Assembly: GCF_009735685.1 (NCBI RefSeq)
Contig: NZ_WHPN01000256.1
Location: 4,342 to 62,727 of the forward strand
Length of the DNA stretch: 58,386 nt
DNA from: Streptomyces lycii
GTDB taxonomy: Bacteria; Actinomycetota; Actinomycetes; Streptomycetales; Streptomycetaceae
Direction of reading: 5' to 3'
The first letter of the stretch is position 1. Every line of letters starts with the position of its first letter. Both the position numbers and the translations under genes were made by a program. Under the pieces are notes generated by a model. That model was not told where the DNA came from, did no database searches, and saw only the letters and a list, made by a program, of their open reading frames with translations. Positions 16,687 through 25,119 of the stretch are shown here, piece by piece.

Positions 16687-16750
16687 GAGGGAACCTCGTT
16701 TCCGGGAGTGCATCGGGTGGGTGAGGTCCCCGGCCGGGGTGCGGGCCCGC

Positions 16751-16854
16751 GAGTGCGGGCCGCGGATGTTCGCCGGGCGCGTGCGCACCGCGTGGGTCCC
16801 GGGCGGACAGGGCCGTGGCGCGAGCGGGTTCACGGTGCTCCGGGGACCCGCTCG
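16751..16854. promoter_or_regulatory. Inverted repeats upstream of the winged-helix gene
   Basis: GGCCCGC / GCGGGCC (16744-16750 and 16755-16761, loop GAGT) and CGAGCGGGT / ACCCGCTCG (16821-16829 and 16846-16854) lie 58 and 135 bases before the start of the two-winged-helix gene. Both are perfect. They could be operators for that protein or an internal terminator/attenuator inside the operon. Confidence 0.4.
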
Positions 16855-16979
16855 GTCCGTCGGCCACGACCATGGACGCTCGGACCGTGTGGGAAGTCAA
16901 GCGGCGCCATGGAGATCCGATCGGGCCTGGTGAGAGTTGGTGCCGCGGTCTCCGTATCCGCGCGGGTGAGGGATCGTCA

Positions 16980-17079
16980 CGCCGATCGGCGAGCGGTGTT
17001 GCGGGCGGGGCCGTGACCGGTGGCCGATCGGCTGTGCTGGTCGGCAGATCGTTCGCTCGGCCGGGGCCGATCAGTCGGC
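16980..17079. promoter_or_regulatory. Three phased palindromes, operator-like
   Basis: GCCGATCGGC occurs exactly at 16981-16990 and 17023-17032. A related interrupted palindrome GCCGATCAGTCGGC lies at 17066-17079, over the stop codon of the DUF2637-like gene. Spacing is 42 and ~43-45 bases, about four helical turns. The site precedes the two-winged-helix gene, so an autoregulatory operator is plausible. Confidence 0.45.
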
Positions 17080-17952
17080 GGGGGACGGCGGGTCGGAGCG
17101 GTGAGCCAGGAGCTGCTCGTGGATCTGCCGTGCTCGCCGTGGGCCGATGCGCAGATCCGTGCGCAGCCGCCAGATGCTCGCCGGTTTCCCGGTGGCGGCG
17201 CGGGCTGCGGCGTCCAATGCCACCGCACGCGGCCATACGTCGGTGTCTGTCGGCCTGTCGTGGGTTGGCTGGGGTGTTGGGGCCGGGGGCGGGGTGTCGG
17301 GCGTGTGGTCGCCGACGTCGGGCTCGGGGCGAGAATCGCCGCTGGTGGCGGACGCGGCGGCTGGGGACGATCGACGATCGGGACTCTCGCCCGCATCCCG
17401 ATCGGTCAGCGGATCGTGGTCGGCGGGTTCCGGATCGATCGGTCTCTCGGGTGGTCGCCGTGTCGGGATCGGCGGTGCTGCGGGCCCGTCCGGGTTCGGC
17501 GGGCCGGTCCGGTCGAGCAGGTCGCTCACGGTTCTTCGGTACGCGGCGATCGTTTCCGTCAGCGCGATCAGCAGCAGGGCCGGTGTCAGGTGCAGCAGAA
17601 CAGCTGCCGGATCGGCTCGCCGGGGCCAGCCGATCCGGCCGTCGGGCCACAGCGACTCCCAGGTGTTCATGAGCGCAGCAGTGCACCCGGCGCTCCAGCG
17701 CAGCGCGGTTGACCAGGCCGGTGGGCGGACGCCCCAGGAAGCCAGGCGGGCGTCGACGTAGAGGACTCCGGCCAGCGCGGTGCCGATCATCGGGTCCAGG
17801 AGGATGGCGATGGGCAGCGGAACGTCGTGGCTGGTGGCGAAGCGGGTGACGTTGACCGTGGTGAAGACCAGGGCCAGGAGGGCGACGGCGCACAGCACCC
17901 AGGTCATGGCCCGGAGCAGTTCGACGGCCTCGCGGGGTGCGATGTGCTTCAC
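17071..17952 (-). CDS. DUF2637-like membrane protein of the transfer operon
   Basis: 293 aa. The GTG start overlaps the stop of the upstream gene (GTGA). About four TM helices in the first ~150 residues (WVLCAVALLALVFTTVNV; IAILLDPMIGTALAGVLYV; WSTALRWSAGCTAALMN; AVLLHLTPALLLIALTE) match the DUF2637 pattern of streptomycete plasmid/ICE proteins, including the LLDP-x-(I/V)-G motif. Then a Pro/Asp-rich linker and a C-terminal helical HTH-like segment (ASIWRLRTDLRIGPRRARQI). Proteins of this family sit in transfer regions (Spd-like), but their role is not firmly known. Confidence 0.75.
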   Translation of the reverse strand: MKHIAPREAVELLRAMTWVLCAVALLALVFTTVNVTRFATSHDVPLPIAILLDPMIGTALAGVLYVDARLASWGVRPPAWSTALRWSAGCTAALMNTWESLWPDGRIGWPRRADPAAVLLHLTPALLLIALTETIAAYRRTVSDLLDRTGPPNPDGPAAPPIPTRRPPERPIDPEPADHDPLTDRDAGESPDRRSSPAAASATSGDSRPEPDVGDHTPDTPPPAPTPQPTHDRPTDTDVWPRAVALDAAARAATGKPASIWRLRTDLRIGPRRARQIHEQLLAHRSDPPSPAD

Positions 17953-18887
17953 CGGGTTCCCCCTCCTCGGGCCGCGGGTCGGGTGGCGCCCTGGAAGGAG
18001 GGGGCGTTCGTGCGGGCGGGCGCTTCGCGGACGGTCGCGCCCGGGCGCGGGGCGTCGATGGCCTTGCCATTGCCGGTGTAGATCGAGACGTGGGTGATGT
18101 TGCTGGGGCTGGGGCCGAAGAAGAGCAGGTCGCCCGGTGCCAGTCGTTTGTCCCTCGGGAGGCGGGGGCCGGCGTCGTACTGGGCCTGCGCGACGCGGGG
18201 GATGCTGATCCGCGCAGCGCGGTAGGCGGCCCGGGTGAGCCCAGAGCAGTCGAAGCCGCCCTCGGCGGGCCCGTCGCCACCCCAGACGTACGGGGTGCCG
18301 ATCTGGGATCGGGCGAAGGCAACCGCGGTGGCGGCGGCTCCGGTGGGCGCCGGTGCTGCGGCTGCGTAGCGGTCTGCGATCTTGAGGACTTGGTTCACGT
18401 AGGCGTTGGAGTGGTTGTAGTGCCAGATGGCCCGCCGCAGGTCCTTGCCGTTCCGGGCGCCGTTGGCGCACAGCAGGCGGGCCGCGGCGTACACGGCGTC
18501 GACCGGGTCCCAGGGGGTGGGTGGGCGCTTCCCTCCGGGCGGTACGGGGTGCGCGTAGGCGCTGAAGGTGGAGGGCAGGAACTGCATCGGCCCCACAGCG
18601 CCGGCTGAGGAGATCATGGTGGGGTGGCGTGAGTGGTCGGTCTCGACCTTGCCGATCGCTGCGAGGACGGTCCAGGAGAGCCCTGGGCATTCGGGGGCGG
18701 CCCGGCGGTAGAGGGCGAGCAGGTGGGGCGGGATGTCGCTGAGGGCGTGGTTGCTCGGGGATGCCGACACGCCGCTGCCGGACAGCAGGCTCCCGATGAT
18801 CGCGATGACGGCGATCACGAATAACAGCGGTACGGCCAGGACGCCGCAGCCGATGCCGGTGGCCGCTTTGGTGAGCGATGAGCTCAT
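17949..18887 (-). CDS. Lytic transglycosylase / NlpC-P60 (C40) cell-wall hydrolase
   Basis: 312 aa. ATG at 18887 overlaps the stop of the upstream gene (ATGA). N-terminal TM helix (VLAVPLLFVIAVIAIIGSLL). Residues ~55-175 form a lytic transglycosylase-like domain with the catalytic-type Glu in IGKVETDHS and GAVGPMQFLPSTF. Residues ~185-300 form an NlpC/P60 endopeptidase domain with catalytic Cys in GGFDCSGLTRAAY and His in ITHVSIYTG. It cleaves peptidoglycan glycan and peptide bonds; in conjugation operons this VirB1-like protein opens the wall for the transfer channel. Motifs and context agree well. Confidence 0.9.
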   Translation of the reverse strand: MSSSLTKAATGIGCGVLAVPLLFVIAVIAIIGSLLSGSGVSASPSNHALSDIPPHLLALYRRAAPECPGLSWTVLAAIGKVETDHSRHPTMISSAGAVGPMQFLPSTFSAYAHPVPPGGKRPPTPWDPVDAVYAAARLLCANGARNGKDLRRAIWHYNHSNAYVNQVLKIADRYAAAAPAPTGAAATAVAFARSQIGTPYVWGGDGPAEGGFDCSGLTRAAYRAARISIPRVAQAQYDAGPRLPRDKRLAPGDLLFFGPSPSNITHVSIYTGNGKAIDAPRPGATVREAPARTNAPSFQGATRPAARGGGTR

Positions 18888-19873
18888 GCCGGGGCCCCGG
18901 GGGCGGGTGGCAGGGGCGGGACGGGGAGGGTGAGGGCGGTGTCGGCGTCGGTCGGCTCCAGGCCGGAGGCGGGGCTGAGGTGGGGCCAGCGGGCGGCGAG
19001 TTGCGTCAGGCCGGTACGTCCGGAGCCGCCGGGCTGGAGCGGGATCCACCAGGGGCCCCACGGACTGGTGGTCGTGAAGTCCGCGGACGAGGTGGCCACG
19101 TTCAGCTCCAGGTCGCGCGCGGGCCCGGCCAACCGGCGGCGCAGCGCCTGGTCGCGGGAGTGGGTCCGGGTGTGGATGAGCAGGGCCGGCCGAGTGCCGG
19201 TTGCCGTGTGGAAGGCGGCGTAGCCGGTGAGTTTTGCCTCGACGCGGCCCAGTGCCTGGCTGCCGGTGTCGTATTCGAGGAAGAACGGCAGGACCTGGTC
19301 GCCGTCGTGCCAGTGTGCGTAGGCGTCGGGGCGGACGATGTCGCCCCAGCGGCGGGCGCAGGAGTTCTCCGACAGCCACATCGTCAGCCCTGCGGTCGGC
19401 GAGGTGCGGACTCGGGCGGCGAGTTGGGTGAGGAGTTCGTTGACGCCGAGGTCGTGGCCGAGGGCGGGGGAGTAGGCGATGCGCCCGGTGTGGCTGGGCC
19501 GCCAACCGAGGTCGGACAGGCTGCAGCCGGCGTGGGCGGCGAGCAGGGCGGCGCCTGCCGGGCCGAGGGTGTAGTGCTCTGGCGAAGAGCCGGTCTGGGT
19601 CAAGGGGCGGAAGGAGTCGAGGACGGCATGGACGTGCAGGGTGCGCAGGCGGCGCTGTGCTGAGCGGGGTGAGGTGTAGGCCAGGCTCGCGATCTGGTGC
19701 GTGGTCAGGACTCGGTGTTCGTGGATCATCCGGGTCAGCCACAGGTCGCGGCAGGTGAGGATACGGGTGAGGGCTGCCACGTCGGTGTGCCGGGCGGGGC
19801 GGCGGCGGGTGGTGGCGGCGCGGGCGGTGTATCGGGAGCCGGGGCCGGAGGCGGGGCGGGGGAGTGCGGGCAT
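18884..19873 (-). CDS. Replication-relaxation (MobC/relaxase-like) protein
   Basis: 329 aa. The pattern matches the actinobacterial replication-relaxation family. An N-terminal winged helix (LTTHQIASLAYTSPRSAQRRL, residues ~50-80) is followed by a Restriction-endonuclease-like part with RPDAYAHW, FFLEYDTGSQALGRVEAKL and TRPALLIHTRT (D...E-x-D...E-x-K-like acidic set around 180-235). Members sit beside T4SS genes in Gram-positive elements and are thought to act in plasmid relaxation or mobilisation. Overlaps the C40 gene by 4 bases; 37 bases separate it from the coupling protein gene. It is the only relaxase candidate in the window. Confidence 0.8.
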   Translation of the reverse strand: MPALPRPASGPGSRYTARAATTRRRPARHTDVAALTRILTCRDLWLTRMIHEHRVLTTHQIASLAYTSPRSAQRRLRTLHVHAVLDSFRPLTQTGSSPEHYTLGPAGAALLAAHAGCSLSDLGWRPSHTGRIAYSPALGHDLGVNELLTQLAARVRTSPTAGLTMWLSENSCARRWGDIVRPDAYAHWHDGDQVLPFFLEYDTGSQALGRVEAKLTGYAAFHTATGTRPALLIHTRTHSRDQALRRRLAGPARDLELNVATSSADFTTTSPWGPWWIPLQPGGSGRTGLTQLAARWPHLSPASGLEPTDADTALTLPVPPLPPAPGAPA

Positions 19874-19910
19874 GACGGGTCACCACCAGGGGTGTGCGGA
19901 GGGCTGGGCT

Positions 19911-22307
19911 TCAGGAGGTGGCCGCCCGCGGCCCGGTGCGGGAGGCCGCCGCTGTTCGCAGGGCGGCGGCTCGGCCGGGCACAGGAGCGGGCAAGGGCCG
20001 GGTGGAGAGAGTGAAGGCGGGGGATTCCGCGCCGCCGGTCAGGAGGTGTGCGGCGGCTTGGTAGGGGCCGAGGTGGGCGAGGTCGTGGGCGGCCAGGGTG
20101 GGCAGGGTGTGGCGTTCGAGGGCATTGGCGTCTTCGGGGGAGGCGTTGAAGAAGATCTTGTTGCGGGCGTTGGCGGAGATGCCTTCGCGCAGGTCGCGGG
20201 GGAGCTGGGCGAGGTGCTGGTGGGCCAGGAGCATGGACAGGCGGTAGCCGCGGGCCTCGGCGAGCATGTCTTCCAGGGGGTAGGGGAGGGTGAGGAAGTT
20301 GTGGGCCTCGTCGATGCTCAGGGTGGCGTCGACCCGCTGGTGTTCGGGGGTGCGGGCGCGGGCGGCGGCGGCCTGCCAGGTGCCGGCGACGATGAAGGAG
20401 CCGAGCAGGCGGGCGGTCTCCTCGCCGAGTGCTCCTTTGGGGAGGCGGGCGAGGAGGATGCCGCCGTCCAGGGTCTGGCCGAGGTCGAAGGTGGAGGCGC
20501 CGGCGGCGATGGAGCGGCGGGCGAAGTCGCGCAGGAGGAAGGCGCGCAGTTTGTTCATCACTGGGCCGACCACCGCTGCGCGGGAGGGTTCGGACATTGA
20601 TTCGTACCAGGCCCAGAAGCCCCGGAGCACGGGGTCTTTCAGGGCGGGGATGATGCGCAGCCGGTAGGCGCTCTCGCCCAGGAGCCGGGGGACGTCGGCG
20701 AGGGTGACCAGTTGGCGGGTGCGGTCGCGGTGCTTGAGCAGGGTCAGGCAGGCCGCTCGCATCACGTCGTCGGTCCGCGGGCCCCAGAAGGCGGTGAAGA
20801 TGCGGCGGAAGATGCCGGTGATGTTGTCGACGACGACGTCGATGTCCGTGCCGTCGAGGACGTTCAGGCAGGGCGGGATGTGCTGGTCGTCGGGGTCGAT
20901 GAGGACGAGCCGGTCGGCGCAGGTGTCGGGGAGGCGGTCGAGGAGGTCGGTGACGAGGTCGCCCTTGGGGTCGATGACGATGACGCCCCGGTGGTTGCGG
21001 ACGTCGTCCAGGGCAAGGTTGGCGATGAGGGTGGACTTTCCAGAGCCTGTCGCGCCCATGACATGGAGGTGGTGGCGGGCGTCGGTGACCGCGAGGCCGA
21101 CGTCGCGGCGGGCGCCGGTGTCGGACCGGCCCAGCGGTTTCACCCCGTTTCCCGGAGCGGGCTCGGCGACCGAGGGCGGCGGAAGAACCGAGCGGGCTCC
21201 GGCCCGTTGGAGGCCTGGTGCGTCCGGCTCCAGGGGGAGGTGGGCGAGCGCGGCGAGTTCGGGAACGGAGAGCAGCGCGGACCGGGAGGGGAAGGTCCGG
21301 TCGCTGAGACGCGGCTCGGGACGGGGGAGGCGGGTGCGTACCAGGTAGTTGCGGTCGGCGTACAGACCGAAGGCGGAGGCCAGGGCGTGTGCCCGGCCGC
21401 GGGCAGTGTCCTGGGCACGCTCCGCCTTGGGGGAACAGGTGGCCGCGTAGGTGATGACGCACTGCCAGTGCGATCCGGACAGCTTGACTGCCGCCTGCCG
21501 GACCGCTGCGCTGTGCTCCGGATCCTGCTTTCCCGTGGCTGTGGGCTGGGCGCGGTGGAAGAGGAGTGCGGTCAGCGCGGGCAGGCGGCCGGGGGTGCGC
21601 CCGGCTTTGAGCCGGCGGGCCTGACGGCGGGCTCGCCGCAGAGCGCTTCCGGTGGCAGGCCGGGCCAGGATCTGTACGCACGCGGATTCGTCTTCTCCCA
21701 GCCCGGTGGCGGCTTGGAGCAGCGCGCGCAGAGGGTCGGTCGCATGGTCGGTACGTAGCGGAAGGACGATCGGGCGGGCCGGCCGGAGGCGCCCGGCGGT
21801 GACGCGGTGCCCCGGAGGCAGAAGTGGCGGTGGTTCAAGGGCGCGGGTGTGTCCGCCGGGCCAGGCGGCCTCGACAGCGCGGCGCACCAGCCCCAGCGGC
21901 ACTGTGCCCGGTGTCCAGAGCCGGACCTTGAGGCCCGTGGGCGACCAGGCGTATTCGAAGGCGAGGTGTGGCTGCCCTGTAGTGATCCGGCGCCACCACG
22001 GACGCAGGAGGCCCGAGAGCTGGGCCCAGAGGACTTCGCCGCCTTTGGGCGCGACGCAGGGCGGGGCGAGGATTTCGACACATCGTGCCCCGTCGGCCAT
22101 GCGTCGCTGACGCCACTGGTGCAGGCGTCGCCGAAGCCCGTAGCCGCCGGCCAGCGCGAGCGCCAAGGACGGCAGGAGGAGCGGCGCGTGCGGTACGAAC
22201 CAGGCGACCGCTTCGCGCCCGATGACGGCTGTGAAGCCGCCCGGGTCGGTGAGGAAGTCCACCAGTGGCCCGCCCGGCGGTGACCCGGTGAGTGGTGCGC
22301 GAGTCAC
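19911..22307 (-). CDS. VirD4/TraG-like coupling ATPase
   Basis: 798 aa. N-terminal hydrophobic segment (FVPHAPLLLPSLALALAGGY, ~38-57) anchors it in the membrane. Walker A GATGSGKST lies near residue 418, followed by RGVIVIDPKGDL. A Walker B-type segment TLSIDEAHNFLTLPYPLEDM near ~670 is followed by LSMLLAHQHLAQLP. This is the layout of FtsK/TraG-type pumps that pass DNA or protein into a type IV secretion channel. The start overlaps the stop of the VirB4-like gene by 4 bases. The N-terminal ~350 residues are typical of the streptomycete version rather than classic VirD4. Confidence 0.9.
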   Translation of the reverse strand: MTRAPLTGSPPGGPLVDFLTDPGGFTAVIGREAVAWFVPHAPLLLPSLALALAGGYGLRRRLHQWRQRRMADGARCVEILAPPCVAPKGGEVLWAQLSGLLRPWWRRITTGQPHLAFEYAWSPTGLKVRLWTPGTVPLGLVRRAVEAAWPGGHTRALEPPPLLPPGHRVTAGRLRPARPIVLPLRTDHATDPLRALLQAATGLGEDESACVQILARPATGSALRRARRQARRLKAGRTPGRLPALTALLFHRAQPTATGKQDPEHSAAVRQAAVKLSGSHWQCVITYAATCSPKAERAQDTARGRAHALASAFGLYADRNYLVRTRLPRPEPRLSDRTFPSRSALLSVPELAALAHLPLEPDAPGLQRAGARSVLPPPSVAEPAPGNGVKPLGRSDTGARRDVGLAVTDARHHLHVMGATGSGKSTLIANLALDDVRNHRGVIVIDPKGDLVTDLLDRLPDTCADRLVLIDPDDQHIPPCLNVLDGTDIDVVVDNITGIFRRIFTAFWGPRTDDVMRAACLTLLKHRDRTRQLVTLADVPRLLGESAYRLRIIPALKDPVLRGFWAWYESMSEPSRAAVVGPVMNKLRAFLLRDFARRSIAAGASTFDLGQTLDGGILLARLPKGALGEETARLLGSFIVAGTWQAAAARARTPEHQRVDATLSIDEAHNFLTLPYPLEDMLAEARGYRLSMLLAHQHLAQLPRDLREGISANARNKIFFNASPEDANALERHTLPTLAAHDLAHLGPYQAAAHLLTGGAESPAFTLSTRPLPAPVPGRAAALRTAAASRTGPRAATS

Positions 22308-24169
22308 GGGCGCCCCTCCGCGCCGTTATTGGGTAGCTCGTCGTGGTGGAAGTCGTCGGCGTCGGTGGCTTCTGTGGGGCGGTCCAGGAGCTGGTCGGCC
22401 AGTTCACGCGGGTCGGTGGTGATCACTTCGTGTTCGCCCGGCGCTGCGACGCTGATCAGGGCCACTTTGTGCCGGCGGTCGCCGGTCGACAACAGTGCCT
22501 CGCCGCGGCCCGCGGGCAGCAGGAACTCCCGCTCGCCGTGACAGAGGTGGAAGTTCTCGCTGATCGTGTCGATGGCTTGCGGGGCTTGGCGCAGCAGGAC
22601 CTGGGTGGCGGCGTTGGAGACGATGGCCCGTCCGAGCGGGGAGGCGAGGACGTCGTCGGCGTCCTGGGTGACCACGGCCAGGCCGGTCCAGTATTTGCGG
22701 GCTGCCTTGGCCATGCGGAACAGGAACTGGGCACCGGCCCCGTCGCGCATCAGCAGCCACGCCTCGTCCACCACGACCAGATGCCGGCGGCGGTCTGCGC
22801 GATGGGCGACTTGCCGCCAGATCGCGTCCAGGGCGAGCAGCATGGCCGGGGCCTTGACCTCGTCGGGAAGCTGGCGGAGCGCGAAGACCACCAAATGCCC
22901 GCTGGCGGAGCAGGTGCTGGAGCCGTTGAACAGGTGGGCGTGCGAACCGGTGGTGTACGGGGTCAGGCGATCGGCGAGATCCGCCGCCGTGCCGCTGCCG
23001 TCCGCGGCCAGGACAGCGGTGAGGTCGTCGAGCCGGGGTGGGGTGCGCTGCCAGGTGCGCACGTCGGGGGTGATCCCGGCGCGTGCGTACGCGGCCATGA
23101 TCGCCCGGTCCAGGACAGCCTTCTCCGCCGTGGTCGCCTCGGTGCCCAGCAAGAGGGCCAGGAACGTGTGGAGGAACAGGACGCGCCGGGTCAGGACGTC
23201 CTGCGCGTCATCCGTCGCCGGCGGGAGGTCGAACGGGTTGAGGCAGACGCCGTCGGCGCCGGGCGCGATTACCTCCCCGCCGACGGTTTCCGCCAGGCGG
23301 ACGTACTCGTTCTCGGGATCGATCACCGAGGCCGTTACACCGGTGAACAGCAGCCGCAGCAGTTCCAGCTTGGCCAGGTAGGACTTGCCGGCGCCCGAGC
23401 GGGCCAGAGTGATGGAGTTGTAGTTGTCCTGGGCGAAGCGGTCCCACAGCACCGGGGCGCCGGAGACGGCGTTGAGTCCGTACAGCACGCCCTGTGGAGT
23501 GCCGTTCGTGTCGGTCGAAATCGGCAGGTCCGGACTGGCGAAGGGGAAGCAGGTGGCGAGGGCGGCGGTGTCGAACGAGCGGCGGATCTTCAGCGTGTCG
23601 ATGCCGAGGGGGAGGGTGGCCAGCCAACCGGGCAGCGCCCGATAAGTGGTCGGGGCCACCGTCATCAGCAGCGACTCGGCCGTCGCTCGGACGGCTGCGG
23701 CCTGTTCGGCGAGAGTGTCCTCGTCGGGGGCGTGCACGGTCAGGTACAGGGCGACGTGGAAGAGCTTCCCCTCGCCGCGGGCGATGCGGTAGGCGAGCTC
23801 GGCGGCGTCCGCGGCGGCGGCCTCGACTTCCGGATCGTCCAGGCGTCCCTTGTCGAGACCGGCACGGCGGCCGGACTCCAGGCGCGCCCGCTGCTTCTTG
23901 AGTCCGGCGGCGGCCACCGGGTTGGGCACGGGCTCGATGTGCAGGGCGATGTCGAGGTGGCCGGGGAAGTTCAGCAGCGGGGCCAGCCAGCCGGGGGTCA
24001 CCTCGGCGGGATATCCGGTCACCACCAGCGTGCAGGCCAGGTGGCCGCCGACGGCCAGGGTACGGGCGTGCACCTCGATGGCCTCGGGGCCGACCGCGTC
24101 GAGCAGTTCCGCACCGTCGAGGGACGGAGGCTGGGTCGTAGGGCGGCGGCCCGTGAAGAGTCGGGTCAT
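22304..24169 (-). CDS. VirB4-like conjugation ATPase
   Basis: 621 aa. An N-terminal VirB4-type region (~20-240, with VVTGYPAEVTPGWLAPLLNF) precedes an ATPase core: Walker A ARSGAGKSYL at ~256-265, SVIDPENEYVRLAE, Walker B RRHLVVVDEAWLLMRDG near 455-470, then GLAVVTQDADDVLASPLGR and NAATQVLLRQ, all diagnostic of VirB4/TraE family proteins. It powers assembly and transport in the conjugative T4SS. Overlaps by 4 bases with both neighbours, so translation is coupled. Confidence 0.92.
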   Translation of the reverse strand: MTRLFTGRRPTTQPPSLDGAELLDAVGPEAIEVHARTLAVGGHLACTLVVTGYPAEVTPGWLAPLLNFPGHLDIALHIEPVPNPVAAAGLKKQRARLESGRRAGLDKGRLDDPEVEAAAADAAELAYRIARGEGKLFHVALYLTVHAPDEDTLAEQAAAVRATAESLLMTVAPTTYRALPGWLATLPLGIDTLKIRRSFDTAALATCFPFASPDLPISTDTNGTPQGVLYGLNAVSGAPVLWDRFAQDNYNSITLARSGAGKSYLAKLELLRLLFTGVTASVIDPENEYVRLAETVGGEVIAPGADGVCLNPFDLPPATDDAQDVLTRRVLFLHTFLALLLGTEATTAEKAVLDRAIMAAYARAGITPDVRTWQRTPPRLDDLTAVLAADGSGTAADLADRLTPYTTGSHAHLFNGSSTCSASGHLVVFALRQLPDEVKAPAMLLALDAIWRQVAHRADRRRHLVVVDEAWLLMRDGAGAQFLFRMAKAARKYWTGLAVVTQDADDVLASPLGRAIVSNAATQVLLRQAPQAIDTISENFHLCHGEREFLLPAGRGEALLSTGDRRHKVALISVAAPGEHEVITTDPRELADQLLDRPTEATDADDFHHDELPNNGAEGRP

Positions 24170-25113
24170 GCGGAGTCACCTTCCGATGGGCCGCCGGGGC
24201 CGGCGGGGAAGTCGGGGTTGCAGGCCGCGCGCATCACGTCAGTGCTCTGCTCGGCGTCCAGGGGCGTGACGGCGATCTCGGCGGAGGCCAGTGCACGGGC
24301 GGCCTCGTCGAGGCGCTGGAGCGCGCGTCCCTCACCGGTGCTTCGTCGCATGCCGCGCGCCGGTGCCTCCTCGCGGGCGGCCAGCAGGACCTGCCGTCCG
24401 AGCAGGTTGTCGCCCATGGGCAGCTCGGCGAGGAAGTCGGCATGGGCGCGGGCGGCCCGCTCCAGCGCAGGGTGCGGCAGTCCCGCGGCACCGAGCTGCA
24501 GGGCGTCGGCGAGCGGGGCCAGATCGATGCGGTGGCAGCGCACCAGTACCTGGGTGGGGCCGGTGAGGGAGTTCAGCCAGCGGGCGCAGGATGCGGACAG
24601 AGCCTGTTGTTCGGCCGCGGAGCGCAGCTCGAAGTTGACCGTGGAGCACGTCGCCACAGCGGTCTTGCCGTCCTCACCCAGGTCGAGCACACCCTCCGGT
24701 GTCATGCCGTCGTAGAGGGCGGGCATCGGCGCCGGGGGCGGCCCCGCGGCCCGTGCCCAGTGAGCGGGGACGGCTGTGGGCAAGGGCGGGACGCCTTCAG
24801 GCGCGTGGACCCGGCGTTTGGAGGTGCGGGCGTGGGAGAGGGCAGCGAGCAGGAAGCGGTCCAGGCCGATGCCCTCTCGCCGGCCGAGCGCGAGAGCGGC
24901 CACAGCCCCCGCGACGGGCACGACCAAGACCAGGTAGGTGAGCGGCGCCATGACGGGGCGGGCCGCCCACCAGCCGCCGTACAGCACCAGGGCCGCGACG
25001 GCCAGGACGGCGGTCTGCCGGGCGGTGAACGGGCCCAGCAACTGGTCGGGTCGAGAGATGTCGGCGGGGATGCGTGTGGCGTACGGAGCGTCAGCATCGT
25101 CGGGGCTGTTCAT
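24166..25113 (-). CDS. PrgI/VirB3-like conjugation protein
   Basis: 315 aa. The beginning is characteristic: YATRIPADISRPDQLLGPFTARQ, then two TM helices (TAVLAVAALVLYGGWWAA; LTYLVLVVPVAGAVAALAL), matching PrgI/VirB3-type inner-membrane proteins that precede virB4 in Gram-positive elements. The C-terminal ~200 residues are soluble, with a region similar to the start of VirB4-like proteins (STVNFELRSAAEQQALSASC). GGGAG site upstream of ATG. Ends in a 4-base overlap with the VirB4-like gene. Confidence 0.88.
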   Translation of the reverse strand: MNSPDDADAPYATRIPADISRPDQLLGPFTARQTAVLAVAALVLYGGWWAARPVMAPLTYLVLVVPVAGAVAALALGRREGIGLDRFLLAALSHARTSKRRVHAPEGVPPLPTAVPAHWARAAGPPPAPMPALYDGMTPEGVLDLGEDGKTAVATCSTVNFELRSAAEQQALSASCARWLNSLTGPTQVLVRCHRIDLAPLADALQLGAAGLPHPALERAARAHADFLAELPMGDNLLGRQVLLAAREEAPARGMRRSTGEGRALQRLDEAARALASAEIAVTPLDAEQSTDVMRAACNPDFPAGPGGPSEGDSA

Positions 25114-25119
25114 GGGTGG

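Noticed and set aside
15974..18322. Minus-strand frame of 782 codons
   Set aside because: Runs out of frame through three real genes; Arg/Pro-rich and motif-free.
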